In this document: piece after piece, positions 11,801 through 22,904 of the stretch
Layout: every line of letters starts with the position of its first letter
How positions within the stretch are numbered: position 1 is the first letter of the stretch
Program-made: the position numbers and the translations under genes
Notes under the pieces: model-generated
What the model saw: the letters and a program-made list of their open reading frames with translations, nothing else
Told to the model about the DNA's origin: nothing
Database searches by the model: none
DNA from: Scalesia atractyloides
Lineage: Eukaryota; Streptophyta; Magnoliopsida; Asterales; Asteraceae
Direction: 5' to 3'
NCBI GenBank assembly: GCA_947069175.1
Contig: CAMTDV010000022.1
Span: 41,645,027-41,709,026, forward strand
Length of the DNA stretch: 64,000 nt

Positions 11801-12086
11801 GAACAAGACATCATTATAGAGTCTCATTTATTAATACTGTTTTTGGGATTTTTCCTTTGTTTTGGCGTTTGTGTTGGCGCCCGCATCACTACTTATTTAT
11901 GCTTCCGCTCAAACTTTAAAAACTGATACTCATGCTAAATATTGGTAATCTAAAATTTACAACAAATGATTTTGGAAAACGTATTATCAAATCATATAGA
12001 GTCGTTCGACGTACTAGTGTCTTAGATTCTGGTTTGTTCACACGTCTCGCGGTAGAACTCCGCAAGTGGAAATTGAGGGTGTGACA
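8892..12086 (+). repeat. 3' LTR of the Tekay element
   Basis: This copy matches 329-3523. Differences I could see include a G at 8949-region (A in the 5' copy), an extra A in the run near 9140, a lost dinucleotide offset near 9973, and single changes near 10578, 11017, 11412 and 11670. The TATA box is at 9465-9471 and the hairpin array is repeated at 11512-11671. Confidence 0.93.
11512..11671 (+). repeat. Array of five related hairpins in the 3' LTR
   Basis: Same array as at 2949-3108. One change (AATGG to AACGG) falls just outside the last stem, and every stem is preserved. Confidence 0.85.
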
Positions 12087-13076
12087 GGTTAGTTGTCTTA
12101 AAAGTAGGTTATTTTATCTTAGACATAACAATCGTTATGATTCTATTGGGCATGACCCATAAAAACACAAACACCCTTCGGGGCTTATTAGTGTCAAAAA
12201 CGAGCGTTAAATGTCTAGATAAATACTTTCGTGTATATACTTTCACGTACATTTAAATTCCTAAACTCATTAAAATCCCTGTCAATCTAAAACTCATACA
12301 CCTACGTTTGCCTTGTGTAGGATAAACTTGGTGTTCCAACCCCTAAATCAACCTAACTCTCTCACGGATAATACTTTGCAAAACCGTGAGTACACTCGAC
12401 CCCTTTTTATGCTTTCCACTATTCGGGTGCAACTTGTTAATTTACTAAAACTACACTAAACCACACTTTATTCTATACACAAACAATCCATCAACATGCT
12501 TTAGTCTTATGCTACTTAAATTGTTACTTGGTACATTCTTATGTGATCTAAATGTCAATAACTTTGATCGAGCCTCCCTTAACATGTATAGCGCTATAGG
12601 AGTAACGCACCGCCCGTATTCTTGTGGTCATTGTTAAGTTGATATCTATTTTGCGGTACACTAGAGGATTGACTTGTAGATTCACGTGCCATGTTACACT
12701 TATCTTGTATGCTAGCTATTCATGTGGATTTGTTTAATCGGATTTTATACTTATGCTATTATATTAAACTTGTGTACTCGCCAATACTTTGTTATTGAAC
12801 TATACTTTTTAACATGTTGCAGGTTGATGAAGTTGTATGATGGAACTTAGTAGGAATGGTATAGAAACACGCGTAGAATACTAAGTTAATTATCATGTTA
12901 TTGTGGAACTTATTTCGTTAGTGTTTCTCTTATTTGGATTTTGTTGTAATATGACATTTGATGTTTGAATGAAATGAAATTTGGTTGATTTAAATATTGT
13001 CGCGAATAGTGTTATGATGCAATGAGCAATCTAGTCGTCTCACTCCGATGTTTTCGCCATCGGTTGGGGTGTGACA
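12087..13076. mobile_element. 3' part of an older LTR truncating the Tat element
   Basis: This stretch has no coding capacity and ends in GGGGTGTGACA (13066-13076), the terminus used by several plant Gypsy LTRs. Just before the end is a hairpin CCGATG/CATCGG (13045-13063). Immediately after 13076 the sequence becomes the C-terminal integrase region of another element, so this LTR is inserted in, or recombined with, that element. No partner LTR is in the window, so it may be a solo LTR or half of a larger element to the left. Confidence 0.55.
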
Positions 13077-13080
13077 GCGA

Positions 13081-13330
13081 AGTACAAGTGCAAGCTTGAG
13101 AAATACTACAACGCGTGAGTCCGCATATGTACCTTCCTACCTGGCAATTTCGTTCTACGCGACAATGAAGCGTCCAACGCGAAAAGTCCTGGAAAACTCA
13201 CACCAAGTGGGAAGGCCCTTAAATTATCCATGAAGTCCTTGGGAAGGGTGCTTACACCCTTAAACGTTTGGATGGTACAAACATTCCTAGGAACTAGTAT
13301 GCGCAACAGCTACGGCAGTGCTACATGTAA
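13081..13330 (+). pseudogene. Integrase C-terminal end of the Tat-lineage element
   Basis: The fragment opens with the KLEKYYNA block, has a TGA in place of an Arg codon at about 13116, then GNFVLRDNEAS and PGKLTPS. After a frame change near 13200-13245 it shows a GAYTLKRLDG-type block and ends at a TAA (13328-13330). This is the characteristic tail of Gypsy integrases of the Tat/Athila branch. It is too short and too broken to be functional, but it fixes the strand of the host element as plus. Confidence 0.8.
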
Positions 13331-13710
13331 ATTAGCAAACCTATCATCTTATTTTCTACCCTGTACATGGTTGTTATTCCTTATTGTTAATAAAGACAAT
13401 GGATACATCAATTTCCTTACCAAGATGTTTTGTTAAAAATGCACGAAACCACTTTGCGTCTACGCAAAAACACCATGGTACACAATGACTCATGAACAAA
13501 AATTGACTACCTACTTCATGCGCATGGGAGGGGATGTTCATGCACGAGTTCATTACCAGTTTTATTCGCTATACCTACACAAAGTCGTTCTTTTCACGCA
13601 AATATTGTAACTTGAAAGAAAAACATTTCATTGAAAGGAAAATATATACATCAGTGCGCAACACGCAGTTACATTGAAGATGTTAAAGATATTACATTAA
13701 GAATCCTACT
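13331..13710. other. Spacer between pol end and antisense gene
   Basis: I see no gene here. On the minus strand it would be the 3' untranslated region of the antisense gene. It contains the imperfect repeat AAAAACATTTCATT/GAAAGGAAAATATATAC around 13619-13650. Confidence 0.5.
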
Positions 13711-16203
13711 CTACTCTTCACTCCCTGAGGCCTCGGCTACATCCGGAAATATGTCTTTTAGGCGATCGACATATTCGTCATGTTGGAGTGCCTCGCTCAC
13801 CAAATCCATAACCGGGAGTTGAAGACGGTCGTACTCCCACTTGGCTTGGGAAAAGGCAGCTTCGGTATCAACTCCACTAATGGTAGCGCGGCTAGTATCC
13901 CATTAAATGTCCAGCGCGTGGGTGACATGGTATGCATACTCAGCGTTGCCTTGCGCGTAGCCATCATGGCGTGCAGTGACCATCAACTTGGCCACAGCGC
14001 CGTCCAACTCTTCCGAATTAAGGATAGAGTGCGTGATCTGCAATACAAGAACAAAATGATAAGAATCAAGACAAAATGATCAAAACACAAATGGAGTACT
14101 TACATTGACAACTCCATGTTGTTGCATCCACAGCATGTTGTTGGCCAGCGACTCCACTAGAGACTCGGAGATGGCGCGAGCTGCTTCAGAATCTTCAAGT
14201 TTTTTCTCGCCCGCACCAACCTTAGCTTCCACCAATCGCAGCCTCTCCTTATCCTCCAGGTGCCTGCGTTGTAATTCAGCCTTTTCCACCAAGGCCACCT
14301 GGAGATCCTTCTTCGCGCCCTCCAGAGCGGCGCAAGCCTCAACCGGGTTATGCACAACAATGTTAGTCTAACAACCTATAGATCATACAAAATAAATAAA
14401 GAGAGGAAAATTTTTACCTCCTTCTACTCACTACGCTCGCAGTGCGTCCTGGCCTCCGTGGCCCCAATAGAAGCGGCATCCTTCTCCTTCTTCATGCGCT
14501 CTACCTCTCCGCGCATCCGAGCCACCTCATCCCTTAAAGACTTTTTCTTGTTGTTATCTCTTTCACAAGCCTCCCTCCACAGCATGAGCTCCTCCGTAAG
14601 CGTGCAGCGGAGCTTTTGGCCCTCTTCTTCCACCCCAGCACGGACCACTACTCGATCCGTTGAGCTTCAGAAAATTTAACCTTGTCCGCCTCTAGCTCTG
14701 ATTTTTGCGCAGTCACTAGGCTCTCTCCTGGACCAGATCCGCTTTGACAGCTTCAAATTTTTCTTTTTCCTTGTGCATGCTCCTCCATTCATGGATAATC
14801 TTGTGTGTGATCGAGGCGGAGCTAGCTCCTGCCTGGAGGTACGCGCGGTATGTTTGTTCATTACCTTGTTTAGCGCGCGCGTGCACCTCTGCTGGGAGGA
14901 AAGCCCCCTTAAACCACTCACGGCACACCGGCCGGTGAGAGATGTCATCACTTTTCTTCAGCTTCCACACCGGGGTGTGGATTTCTTTAGCACGGCCTTC
15001 ATGATATGACCTGTAATAATGATCGCCCGGGGTTTCGTCTAGGTGGATTGGGGACCCTTCAGCGGAAGGGCTTCTACCACATCCTCCGACCTTACCCCCG
15101 GGTGCCGGCTCGGCTGCATGAGCCCTCTGTGGAGCATCTTGCTCAACCACCTCCTCATCTCCGGCAACCATAACCATCGGTTCTGTCTCCACCTCCGCAG
15201 CCTCAACACCTTCACCAACAACTTCCTCCACAACCTTCTTAAGCTCGACAACCTCAACCTCCACCTGCACCTCCGCCGCCCCGGAAGTTGACTCCCCACC
15301 CTGTGTAGCTTCAACCACAGGTGGGGGCATTGGAGTATCAATGGGCGCGGCCGGAGTGGTGGGAGCAACAAAATCTGTTTCACATCCCCCTGTGAGATGA
15401 CAAACAGTTAGAAAAATATAACAACAAGAAAAGCGGAAAAACAAGTCAACAGATATCTACCTAGGGAAAGTTTCACGGTGAGTGCGTCCAAGCTCCCGCA
15501 CTTCCCTATAACCCTCCGCGCAGCCTTTTTGGAGGACTGCACGGAGATATCACTCTTTGGAGCCCTCATCTGCTTGAGGGGCTCTGGGCTGGACTCGGCC
15601 TCCACTGGGTCGTCCGGGTTGGTAGCCGGAATCACATCAGGCTCCGGCTTTGGCTTCTTCAGATCCATAGGTGCAAGACCCTCCAAGTAATCAGAGACTA
15701 CTACATAGTCTTTCCAATTGTCTGGAACAGTACACATACCTTTGGGCGGGTCTGCCCTGGGCTGAGCCACCTTCTTCTCCACCACGCGCGCTAGGCCACG
15801 CGTGCCTTTTCTTTTTAGGATTTGGGCCAATGCCCAAGTTCTTTAAAGCGCCTGCACAATGGCACAAAACAAGAAGTGATCTGCAAAGATGTAAACACTT
15901 AACACTATGAAGTCTTACCAGTCTCAGGCGCGGGGTCCAACAAATCTTCATTCTTGGGAAGCTCAAAGTTCCCCAAGATTTGAGTGTACCATGTGGGCTC
16001 CTCCGGGCCAAGGGCAATGTTCTCAATGCGCCCCTGCTCCCTTGGGATCGCCACCACATACAGCGCCACCCCTGCAAAAAGCGCATACAGTTAGTCTGCG
16101 CACAAGGAAGAATTAAGAAACAATAGAAGAAGACAAAGGTACTTACTCTTACTCATACCCGCCGCCACCAACGTCCTCTCAAGCAATTGGACCGCCGGGA
16201 TAT
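13711..16203 (-). pseudogene. Antisense extra gene of the Tat element, 3' exons (broken)
   Basis: Six minus-strand segments can be read: 16203-16147 (LLERTLVAAG), 16071-15919 (VAIPREQGR), 15851-15461, 15389-14418, ~14369-14104 and 14037-13711 (ending at a TAG). Most boundaries have proper GT donors and AG acceptors, for example GTAAGT at 16146, GTAAGA at 15918 and a perfect GTAAGTA at 14103-14097, with CAG acceptors at 16072, 15852, 15390 and 14038. The product has an acidic/Pro-rich middle, long Glu/Lys/Arg-rich coiled coils (residues from 15389-14104) and a conserved C-terminal GYAQG ... LPVMDLV ... IFPD block. It resembles the plant family annotated as putative gypsy-type transposon protein (PF04195-like, from memory). 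Frame breaks near 15820, 14716 and 14655 and a TAA near 13902 show it is dead. The gene's 5' part lies beyond the Athila insertion at 51510-52112. Confidence 0.75.
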
Positions 16204-17898
16204 TGATGTATTGAATAATACATCCATTTATCGTGTACAGTTTGTATTATTTTAGTTGATATTCATTTCGGTTTGTCAAGAATATATCTACTTTTAATCC
16301 AAATACGTTTTGCAAGTCTTGGTTCGTGAAAGTAGCCGAAAAGACGAGAAAATGAGCTGAAATGGTGAACGAAACCGAACCGGATCGTAGTTGGAAGTCA
16401 AAAGAATAAACGAATCGAAAAACGGGTGAAACCACCTTATGGCGACCCACGACCGCCATAGCTAGTTCCTCTCGCAGCCAGCGAGAGGATGGTATTCAAC
16501 CGGAGAATCATAACCCGGTCGCCGGGCGCGACCGGCAGCTACATCCCTCTCGCAGGGTGGCGAGAGGGTAACTTGATCAGAATGTTTCGAAAGCTGATTA
16601 GTTTGGTGAAGGATAAGTATATTCGTTAGAGTTTAACTCTAATTACAACATAATTGGACGAACTTTGAAGTTAGAGAGCATTAATTCTGGAGTTCTAGAG
16701 CTTGTGGTTGAAGTTCAAATGGCTGGGAATCATCAAGTTGGAGCAAGACTTAGATATCAAAGCAAACACCGGTTATATTGCAAAACTTCTTAACTTTTAG
16801 TTCCATTGTTCTTAATCTTGATGAATTCAGTTTTTAACGTTGTTTTAATCATGTTTAAGACTATGTTACTTAGCTCAATTCAGTATCCTACCTAGGTTTT
16901 GATTGTTTTATTATGAAAGTTTGGATCTTTATTTGATTTGATAATGTTTTAATGGGATTTTTAGTAATGTAAAGAACTTTGATTACTTGATTTGGTGTAT
17001 TTGCATGTTATGTGTTAATTGTTGATTAATTGATTATTTTGCATGAATCTTGTTGGATGTCTTCCATAGAATAGGTTTGTGTTTATTGTCGGGTCTTAAT
17101 GGGTTCGGGTAATCATCCGGTAAAATTGGCCAGCAAACTGGAAAAAAAACTAAGTAAAATATACAATTAAATCTTAACATTGTACTAAATTTAATTATTG
17201 AGAAATAATAATTTATTAACTGAATTAAATAGGTAAATTGCTAGAATTAAGTTTCGAGAAAATCCCGGTTCTAGTTTACTTGCTATATTCGAGTCGGTTA
17301 AACCAAATCAAGAGTCATAATTGGTCTAAGCTTCCTATTGAGAGATAGTTAGCTAATTCAGTCACTTTATTTAATATTAGATAACCGAAAGGAAATCTTA
17401 AAAACCGGTAAACCCAACTACTTTTAGGATATCATAGTTGTCTTCCCGAGAAGGGTCGGGGGTCCTATTCGGTATTCCTTAGAGTATAGTATTTCAAGAT
17501 CCCGGTTTTTCATTCACCTTTAATAAATTAAGAGATCCAATCAATAGTAATAGAAAATCTAACCTAGGTAGCCATTCCACCATCCTTGAATCAAACCTCC
17601 AATTTAAAAGTCCAGTTTAATTCGCTTTTGTTAAGTTACTTTTAGTTTAATTATAAATTTAGAATTATTAGACCCCCCCCCCCAATATAAACAAGTGTGT
17701 CAATTTAGTCTAGATCGAGTCGTCAACATAATTAGAGAGTCTCGTAGGTTCGATATCCGGACTTACTTAAGCTATTCTACAATTGATCGGTCCACTTGCC
17801 GGTTACTAATTTAGTCAAATTTAGGAGTCTAGAGTAGAATTTGAGTCTAGAAAATTAGGGTAATTTTAATTGTTTTTAACTGACTACTTTTAGAATCA
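16204..17898 (+). repeat. 5' LTR of the Athila element
   Basis: It starts TGATGTATTG and ends at TCA just before the primer site. It aligns over its whole length to 49809-51506 with several percent visible differences, including small indels near 16500-16560 and a poly-C run (17675-17685) of different length. Three strong hairpins lie at 16468-16568. Confidence 0.9.
16468..16568 (+). repeat. Three consecutive perfect hairpins in the Athila 5' LTR
   Basis: Three stems follow one another: CCTCTCGC/GCGAGAGG (16468-16488), CCGGTCGC/GCGACCGG (16515-16535) and CCCTCTCGC/GCGAGAGGG (16545-16568), each with a 5-6 base loop. The first is still perfect in the other LTR (50072-50092) with a different loop, whereas the other two are degraded there. 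Confidence 0.85.
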
Positions 17899-17904
17899 AG
17901 TTTT

Positions 17905-17917
17905 TGGCGCCGTTACC
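17905..17917 (+). other. Primer binding site, Asp-tRNA type
   Basis: TGGCGCCGTTACC follows the LTR end after six bases. Athila elements use a TGGCGCCGTTGCC-type site matching tRNA-Asp. There is one difference here (A for G). Confidence 0.85.
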
Positions 17918-18096
17918 AAGGACTCTCTTTGGCAATTGCATTGATTACTTTGTTTAGGCTTAATTGTTTCATACGTGTTTTCCGTCTTTGTTTGCGTCGT
18001 AGGAGTCTAAATAATTTAGTTCGTTTAATTTTTTAGTTTAATATATTTTTGTTAAGTGTCTTTTCCGAATTTTCTTACTTATCTCGTTTTCCGGTT

Positions 18097-20188
18097 TTCA
18101 GTGGATGCTCCATCGCGTTCGCAAGGACCTCCGCCGAAGCCGCCAACGGACACGTCTTTTTCTCCCGTGCAAAAGGTTAGTACTTCTTCATCCTCATCTT
18201 TTGATTTTTCCGATTCGTCCCGCCGTTTATATACCACCCGACTTTGACTTTACACCAAAGCCATCTCCGCTCAATTCCCCACCATCCCGTATAGTTCATC
18301 GAAACGCAAGTCCACCACCTGTTTTCCACATAGACAATAACCAAACCGTTTACAAACAAGCAACCACCAGGTTCCCCTGTGCAAAATCGCCCATTACTCT
18401 TCCCCCTATGAATAATGACAAAGCCTAGCAAATCCCATCTTACATCATGACCACTATAACCAACTCGTGCGAATTCCATGGTCGTGATGACGAGGATGCG
18501 CCTGCCCACATTAGCTGCCTTACCCGCGTCTGTCACACTTTTAACATGGAAGCTACGGGCAACGATGCTCGTTTCCTTTAAGTCTTTCCATTTTCTCTTG
18601 CAGGTCGAGCCGCCCTCTGGCTTGACTCTCAACCACCTAGTACCTTTACTACTTGGATCGCTCTACGAGATGCTTTCTTTATGTAATATTTTCCACCTGC
18701 AAAAGCATTTTGCCTTCGTGATCAAATCCATTCATTTCGGATGGAACCTGATGAACCTTATCATTTAGCATGGGAGCGTTTCCAAACCTTAGTGTCCTGT
18801 TGTTCTCAACACGATCTGTCTGGTTAGGCACTTGTAGAGAAATTCTACAACAGTCTCACCCTTGAAACCCGAGCTCGATTTGACACTTCTACTGGCGGAC
18901 ACCTAATGGGTAAGAAGACGGTTGTTGAGTGTAACGACCTCTTCGAGAGCTCCGCACATTCGTACATAGACTACAGCACTGCCGGCAGGAATTCAATCCC
19001 TGTTTCTCATACTACCCCGGTCAACCGGGCTTACACCAAGTTATCTTGGAAACTACGATAGTGGCTGCATTAGATAGCTTTAAGCATGGGGTTACTAAGG
19101 AGATTCAGGAGATGAAAATGAAGGTAGATAGATGTGAGGTGTTTGAGGGAGTCATGATACGATATAGTGTCCTACGCTCACTGTCGAGCAAGTAGAGTTC
19201 ATTACGGGTCAGAGTAGAAGCCAAACGAACCCTTATAATAATAATAATAACTCTAATTATAACCCTAACTGGCGTAATAATAACAATAACTTTCGTTCTT
19301 CCGGTAACCCCCTGGCTTCCAATCAGGTCAATATCAAAACAGGGCAGGGTCATTACTCTAGTGGAGGTTCAGGTCATCCAAGTCAGTTTAGTGGTGGGGG
19401 TTCGATCCAAGAGGGTCAAAACATGAATGGAGGTTCGGGGGGTAGTTTAGATAGGATTGAGGAACTCTTTTCTCAGTTAGTGGTTAAGGATCAAGCTACC
19501 CAGAAAACTTTAGTAGAACATGATCTTCTTTTCAAAAATCAGCAATCTGCACTCTTAGATCTTCAAAGGTCAGTAGGTAGTAAGCTAAACAACCGCAAGA
19601 GCAGCCACACGGTCAATTCTTGGGTAACACTCAACCTAACCTGGCGAACCAACATGCGAAAGCGATAACCACAAGTAGCGGTAAGAGTCTAAAAGAAGTG
19701 GATAGAGAGGGGTAGTATTAGAGGATTAGGATGAGGAGGTAGATGAGGAGATAGAGATGGAGGCTCCAGCTAGGGTGCAAATTAGGCTAGACCCAGCAAG
19801 TACCACACCAAACATTGGACCTTCAGTCGAGAGTAGAGGAGAAAAGAAATCGGTAGAGGTTAAGCCATCACCATACGTAGATTTTTCATGCCTACCCTAC
19901 CCGACCCATCTTAAACAGCAAAAATATGTTAAGGAATACGGGAATTTTCTTGATATGCTTACTCAGTTGAAAATCAATCTTCCTTTCATTGAGGCCCTCC
20001 AGCATATGCCAAAATATGCTAAGTTTTTGATAGACCTTCTTAAAAGAAAAGATAGGCTGGGGAGCTTTCAAATGTTCTGTTAAATGGAGGGTGTTTTGCC
20101 ATAGTTCTAAATAAGTTACCAGAAAAATCACAGATTCGGGTATCTTTACTATCTATGCTTACTCGGTGGTTCCATCGCTCCAGCTCAT
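18097..20188 (+). pseudogene. gag of the Athila element (broken)
   Basis: Recognisable pieces in several frames are: an N-terminal SRSQGPPPKPPTDTSF segment (~18110), the gag core with FHGRDDEDAPAHISCL and CHTFNMEATG (~18470-18560), a LAWERFQTLVSCC block (~18768) and EKFYNSL (~18838). An Asn-rich PYNNNNNSNYNPNWR stretch (~19225-19275) and a Gly/Ser-rich tail with LDRIEELFSQL (~19447) follow. Stops and frame changes are scattered throughout. The order matches Athila gag. No intact zinc knuckle is seen. Confidence 0.8.
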
Positions 20189-20435
20189 GTGTTAGCCGAT
20201 CTAGGAGCTAGCATCAATTTGATGCCCTTCTCGCTCTATAATAAATTAGGTCTAGGGGATCTTACTCCTACTCGTATGTCACTGTCTCTAGCTGATCGGT
20301 CCGTTAAGTACCCGCGGGGAATTATAGAGAACATGTTAGTTAAGGTTGATAAATTCGTTTTCCCTGTGGATTTCGTTATCTTTGATATGGAGGCCGATGA
20401 GAAAGTTCCCATCATCTTAGGTCGTCCATTCCTTC
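20189..20435 (+). pseudogene. Athila protease, N-terminal part, cut by an insertion
   Basis: The segment LADLGASINLMP (20192) contains the Athila-type protease active site (D-x-GAS). It runs to ILGRPFL (20415-20435), where the gag-only element starts. The rest of the domain resumes after the target duplication at 28938. Confidence 0.85.
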
Positions 20436-20825
20436 TGTCACACCCCGACCCGCAGCGGAAAAGGTGATCGGGGCATAATTGGGTTATCATCAAAGCTCAT
20501 GACATTTATTATATGTTTCATATTCATTAATACAATTTAATGGAAATAAATGATACACCATATTCTAACTATCTGTCTAAGCTTCTTGGTTCTCTTCTAA
20601 GGCATATCCTATGTTTTCCTTGCTTCAACCTGTTCACCTGTATCATGTGTAAAAAGGTTTTGGATCAACATAATGTTGGCGAGTGAATCCTATGGTAAAA
20701 CATTTGAACAAGTTTATCCAATTGATTATAAATACTGTGCATACCACATATGAGTAAATGTAGATGTAAATTTATTCACACAACACATAATATTGAATAT
20801 TAAACTCACATACACCAAATGATTG

Positions 20826-21036
20826 TTTTGAGGCACGCGATGTTCGACTCGTCTCCCACGAGGAACTGATGGGCCTAATGAATGAGTTTTGAGGCACGCG
20901 TTGTTCCACGAACTGATGGGCCTAATGAATGAGTTTTGAGGCACGCGTTGTTCTTACGAACTGATGGGCCTTAATGAATGAGTTTTGAGGCACGCGTTGT
21001 TCTCGTCTCCCACGAGGAACTGATGGGCCTAAATGA
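20826..21036. repeat. Four-copy tandem repeat in the LTR (unit ~47-61 bp)
   Basis: Copies of TTTTGAGGCACGCG start at 20826, 20887, 20934 and 20983, and each runs to GAACTGATGGGCCT. The first and last copies carry an extra CTCGT-CTCCC-ACGAG hairpin. The array is repeated at 26858-27068. Confidence 0.9.
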
Positions 21037-21513
21037 TTTGCATACGACTTTGACAATATGTAATACATCACAACCAAACAATAGTTACATTCTAATTTAG
21101 TTCATATAATGGTATGGCACGATTTTGCCTAAGAGAATTAATTTAAGCGACACATGATACACCCCAAAACATGAATAAAAAGGGGAGTTTGTAAGAATTC
21201 ACTCACATTGGGTGCGTTCGGTTGATGAGGTTGAATGCACGCGAAATGGTGTTAACCACGAGTGAAATTAATCCTAGATAAATCGCATAATGGTTTGGTA
21301 AGTAAACGGGTTTTATTAATCTATTTTAGTAGGATTGTTGGGTGTATTTTTGTGAGTTTGAGGCTATTTTCTAACCTTAAAAATGTTATTTTTAAGTATT
21401 TTTAATTAATTTTTAAATAATATAATTAAATAAAAAAATTATTTTTATTTTTGCTACAGTACACATTGACCGTTGACTTTGACTATCGTTGACCGGTTTA
21501 TAGGCATATTGTT

Positions 21514-21590
21514 GTGCGCCGGGTGAGGCTCGAACCCGAGACCTCCCGTACGCGTGCACGCAGCTCTACCAACTGAGCTACGTGTCTAAC
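21514..21590 (-). other. tRNA-like module 1 in the LTR
   Basis: The minus strand has a canonical A-box sequence TAGCTCAGTTGG (plus 21569-21580) within a D-arm-like GCTC/GAGC stem, and a B box GGTTCGAGCC (plus 21527-21536) preceded by AGGTC, the usual variable-loop sequence. The acceptor stem does not pair, so this is tRNA-derived rather than a working tRNA gene. It lies in the presumed R/U5 in sense orientation. Confidence 0.7.
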
Positions 21591-21682
21591 CCGTTATATA
21601 TCCGATTTTAATTATATATATATATTAATTAGAATTAACAGAAAATCCTTTATTATTAAAAACGAATTAATTCTCGAGAACC

Positions 21683-21759
21683 GGTGCGCTCCACAGGTCT
21701 CGAACCCGGGACCTGTGGGTTAGCGGACACACACTCCACCGCTGGACTGTGTGTCTCAC
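21683..21759 (-). other. tRNA-like module 2 in the LTR
   Basis: The minus strand has an A-box-like AGTCCAGCGGTGG (plus 21736-21748) in the loop of an 8-bp stem GACACACA/TGTGTGTC, and a B box GGTTCGAGACC (plus 21696-21706). The B box lies in the loop of a perfect 9-bp stem CCACAGGTC/GACCTGTGG (21691-21718). Confidence 0.65.
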
Positions 21760-21846
21760 TTGGTAATAAACTCAGTTATCATTATATTTAACATATACAC
21801 AAAACACTCCGGTTCTGTTTTGCGAAAAAGAGGATTTTTATCAAGG

Positions 21847-21930
21847 CGGCGTGTGAGGGACAACACTCGAACTCGTGACCTTAGCTTTAAAAGTGCACAC
21901 AGTCCACCGCTGGACTGTGTGTCTAACCCG
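21847..21930 (-). other. tRNA-like module 3 in the LTR
   Basis: The A-box-like motif is the same as in module 2 (plus 21904-21916), but it is here part of an 11-bp hairpin CACACAGTCCA/TGGACTGTGTG. A B-box-like GAGTTCGAGTG is at plus 21864-21874. Modules 2 and 3 look like diverged duplicates. Confidence 0.6.
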
Positions 21931-22362
21931 GTAATTATCATGATTTTAATTATACTTAACCATTACTGAACTTCGTCTTCTTCACCGGTTTTAACCGGAA
22001 GTGACGACGGACTGGTTCGAAAAGTTAATTCATGTTCCTTTAGTGTTTTATGATCAATTACAGTCGAGATAAAAGTAAAAAGGAAAGTAATTAGGCGTGA
22101 AAGGTACCGACTGATTTTACTCTGTTTTCCGGCAGAACTCCGGCGACAGAAATCTTTTTCCGGCGACAAGTATCTTGCAGCAGAGAGTCTTCCGAAGGCT
22201 TAAAAAGGGTGTGGGTGATTTCGGTAAGAGTTTAGGGGGTTCAGTAAACTCAGAGACTAATAATACGGTTTTCCGGCGAAGTATCAAATATTTCCGGCGA
22301 TTGATTTTTCGCCGGGAAAGGGTGCGATTTGAGTGTGAAAGACTTCTGGCGAGTTGAGGGTG

Positions 22363-22370
22363 TATTTATA
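22363..22370 (-). promoter_or_regulatory. TATA box of the gag-only element LTR (left copy)
   Basis: On the minus strand TATAAATA precedes CACCCTC. It is repeated at 28395-28402 in the 5' LTR, where it would drive the element. Confidence 0.6.
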
Positions 22371-22629
22371 GAGTGGTATTGAGATGAATGGGGTCTGAAT
22401 TCGGTCTCAATTCGAAGTCAGCCGTTCTCCGGCGGTTACAGCTGATGTCGCGGGTTCAGACGTCGGTTATAACCGTCGTAATAGTTAAGTCTTCGGTTAC
22501 TTTGAGCGATAACGTAAATAAACGGCGAAGTCGTCGGGATTTCCGACGACTGTTATTTTGGGCGCAATAATTTAACTTCTGAGATTGAATATTTGAATTA
22601 ATTGTTTTCTGTTATTACCAGAAAATCAA

Positions 22630-22712
22630 AGTGGCGGAGTGGTTTGTCGGCTGAGAGATAAGTCTTTGGTTTGACCCGGTACAGACCCGAGTTCGAAACC
22701 CGGCATGGGTAA
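22630..22712 (+). other. tRNA-like module 4 in the LTR (antisense, in U3)
   Basis: The plus strand has GTGGCGGAGTGGTT (22631-22644), as in the A box of Ser/Leu tRNAs, and GAGTTCGAAACC (22689-22700), a B box inside a 4-of-5-bp T-arm. The length of ~83 bp suits a class II (long variable arm) tRNA ancestor. It points opposite to the element. Confidence 0.6.
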
Positions 22713-22904
22713 AACATTTTTATTTTGCTATTTTTGACAGATTTTCAAAAACTAAATTCATATCCCCGCATAATAATTGATTACGGATCGTTTAAAATTA
22801 TTTTGGGCATTTAATTCGCAACAAAAAAATTTGACTGACTGTTCGGTTGATAAACGGAGCGGGTTTGGTAAAATCCGTTTTTTTTTTTTTTTACGGATGT
22901 TACA

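Larger units (their letters stand above)
329..12086 (+). mobile_element. Ty3/Gypsy chromovirus (Tekay/Del-type), complete structure, broken coding
   Basis: Two LTRs of identical length (3195 bp; 329-3523 and 8892-12086) start with TGATATCCC and end with GTGTGACA. They enclose an initiator-Met tRNA primer site, an upstream reading frame, gag, protease, RT, RNase H, an HHCC/DDE integrase and a chromodomain-like C-terminus. The domain order PR-RT-RH-INT identifies Ty3/Gypsy, and the C-terminal chromodomain-like block suggests the Tekay/Del clade. The target duplication is imperfect: GGTTT (323-327) on the left and GGTTA (12087-12091) on the right, with one extra G before the left TG. By eye the LTRs differ at about ten substitutions and two 1-bp indels, so insertion was recent. 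Nonetheless gag-pol carries at least three nonsense codons and two frameshifts. Confidence 0.93.
20436..22904 (-). repeat. 3' LTR (left copy) of the gag-only element
   Basis: In element sense it starts TGTAACATCCGT (plus 22904 downward) and ends GGGTGTGACA (plus 20436). TATAAATA on the minus strand at 22370-22363 predicts U3 from 22904 to about 22335. The remaining ~1.9 kb would be R/U5. It contains a four-copy tandem repeat and four tRNA-like modules. Confidence 0.92.

Noticed and set aside
17675..17685. Poly-C run as an assembly gap or functional G-quadruplex
   Set aside because: A single C-run of similar length occurs in both Athila LTRs (also near 51283), so it is part of the element and simply length-variable. 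One G-run alone does not make a quadruplex.
20826..21036. CRISPR-like array
   Set aside because: Four tandem copies in an LTR with unit-to-unit similarity throughout and no unique spacers; this is plant nuclear DNA.
21514..22712. Functional nuclear tRNA genes
   Set aside because: A and B boxes are good but acceptor stems do not pair, several arms are remodelled into long hairpins, and no clear anticodon loop can be assigned. They are treated as tRNA-like modules.
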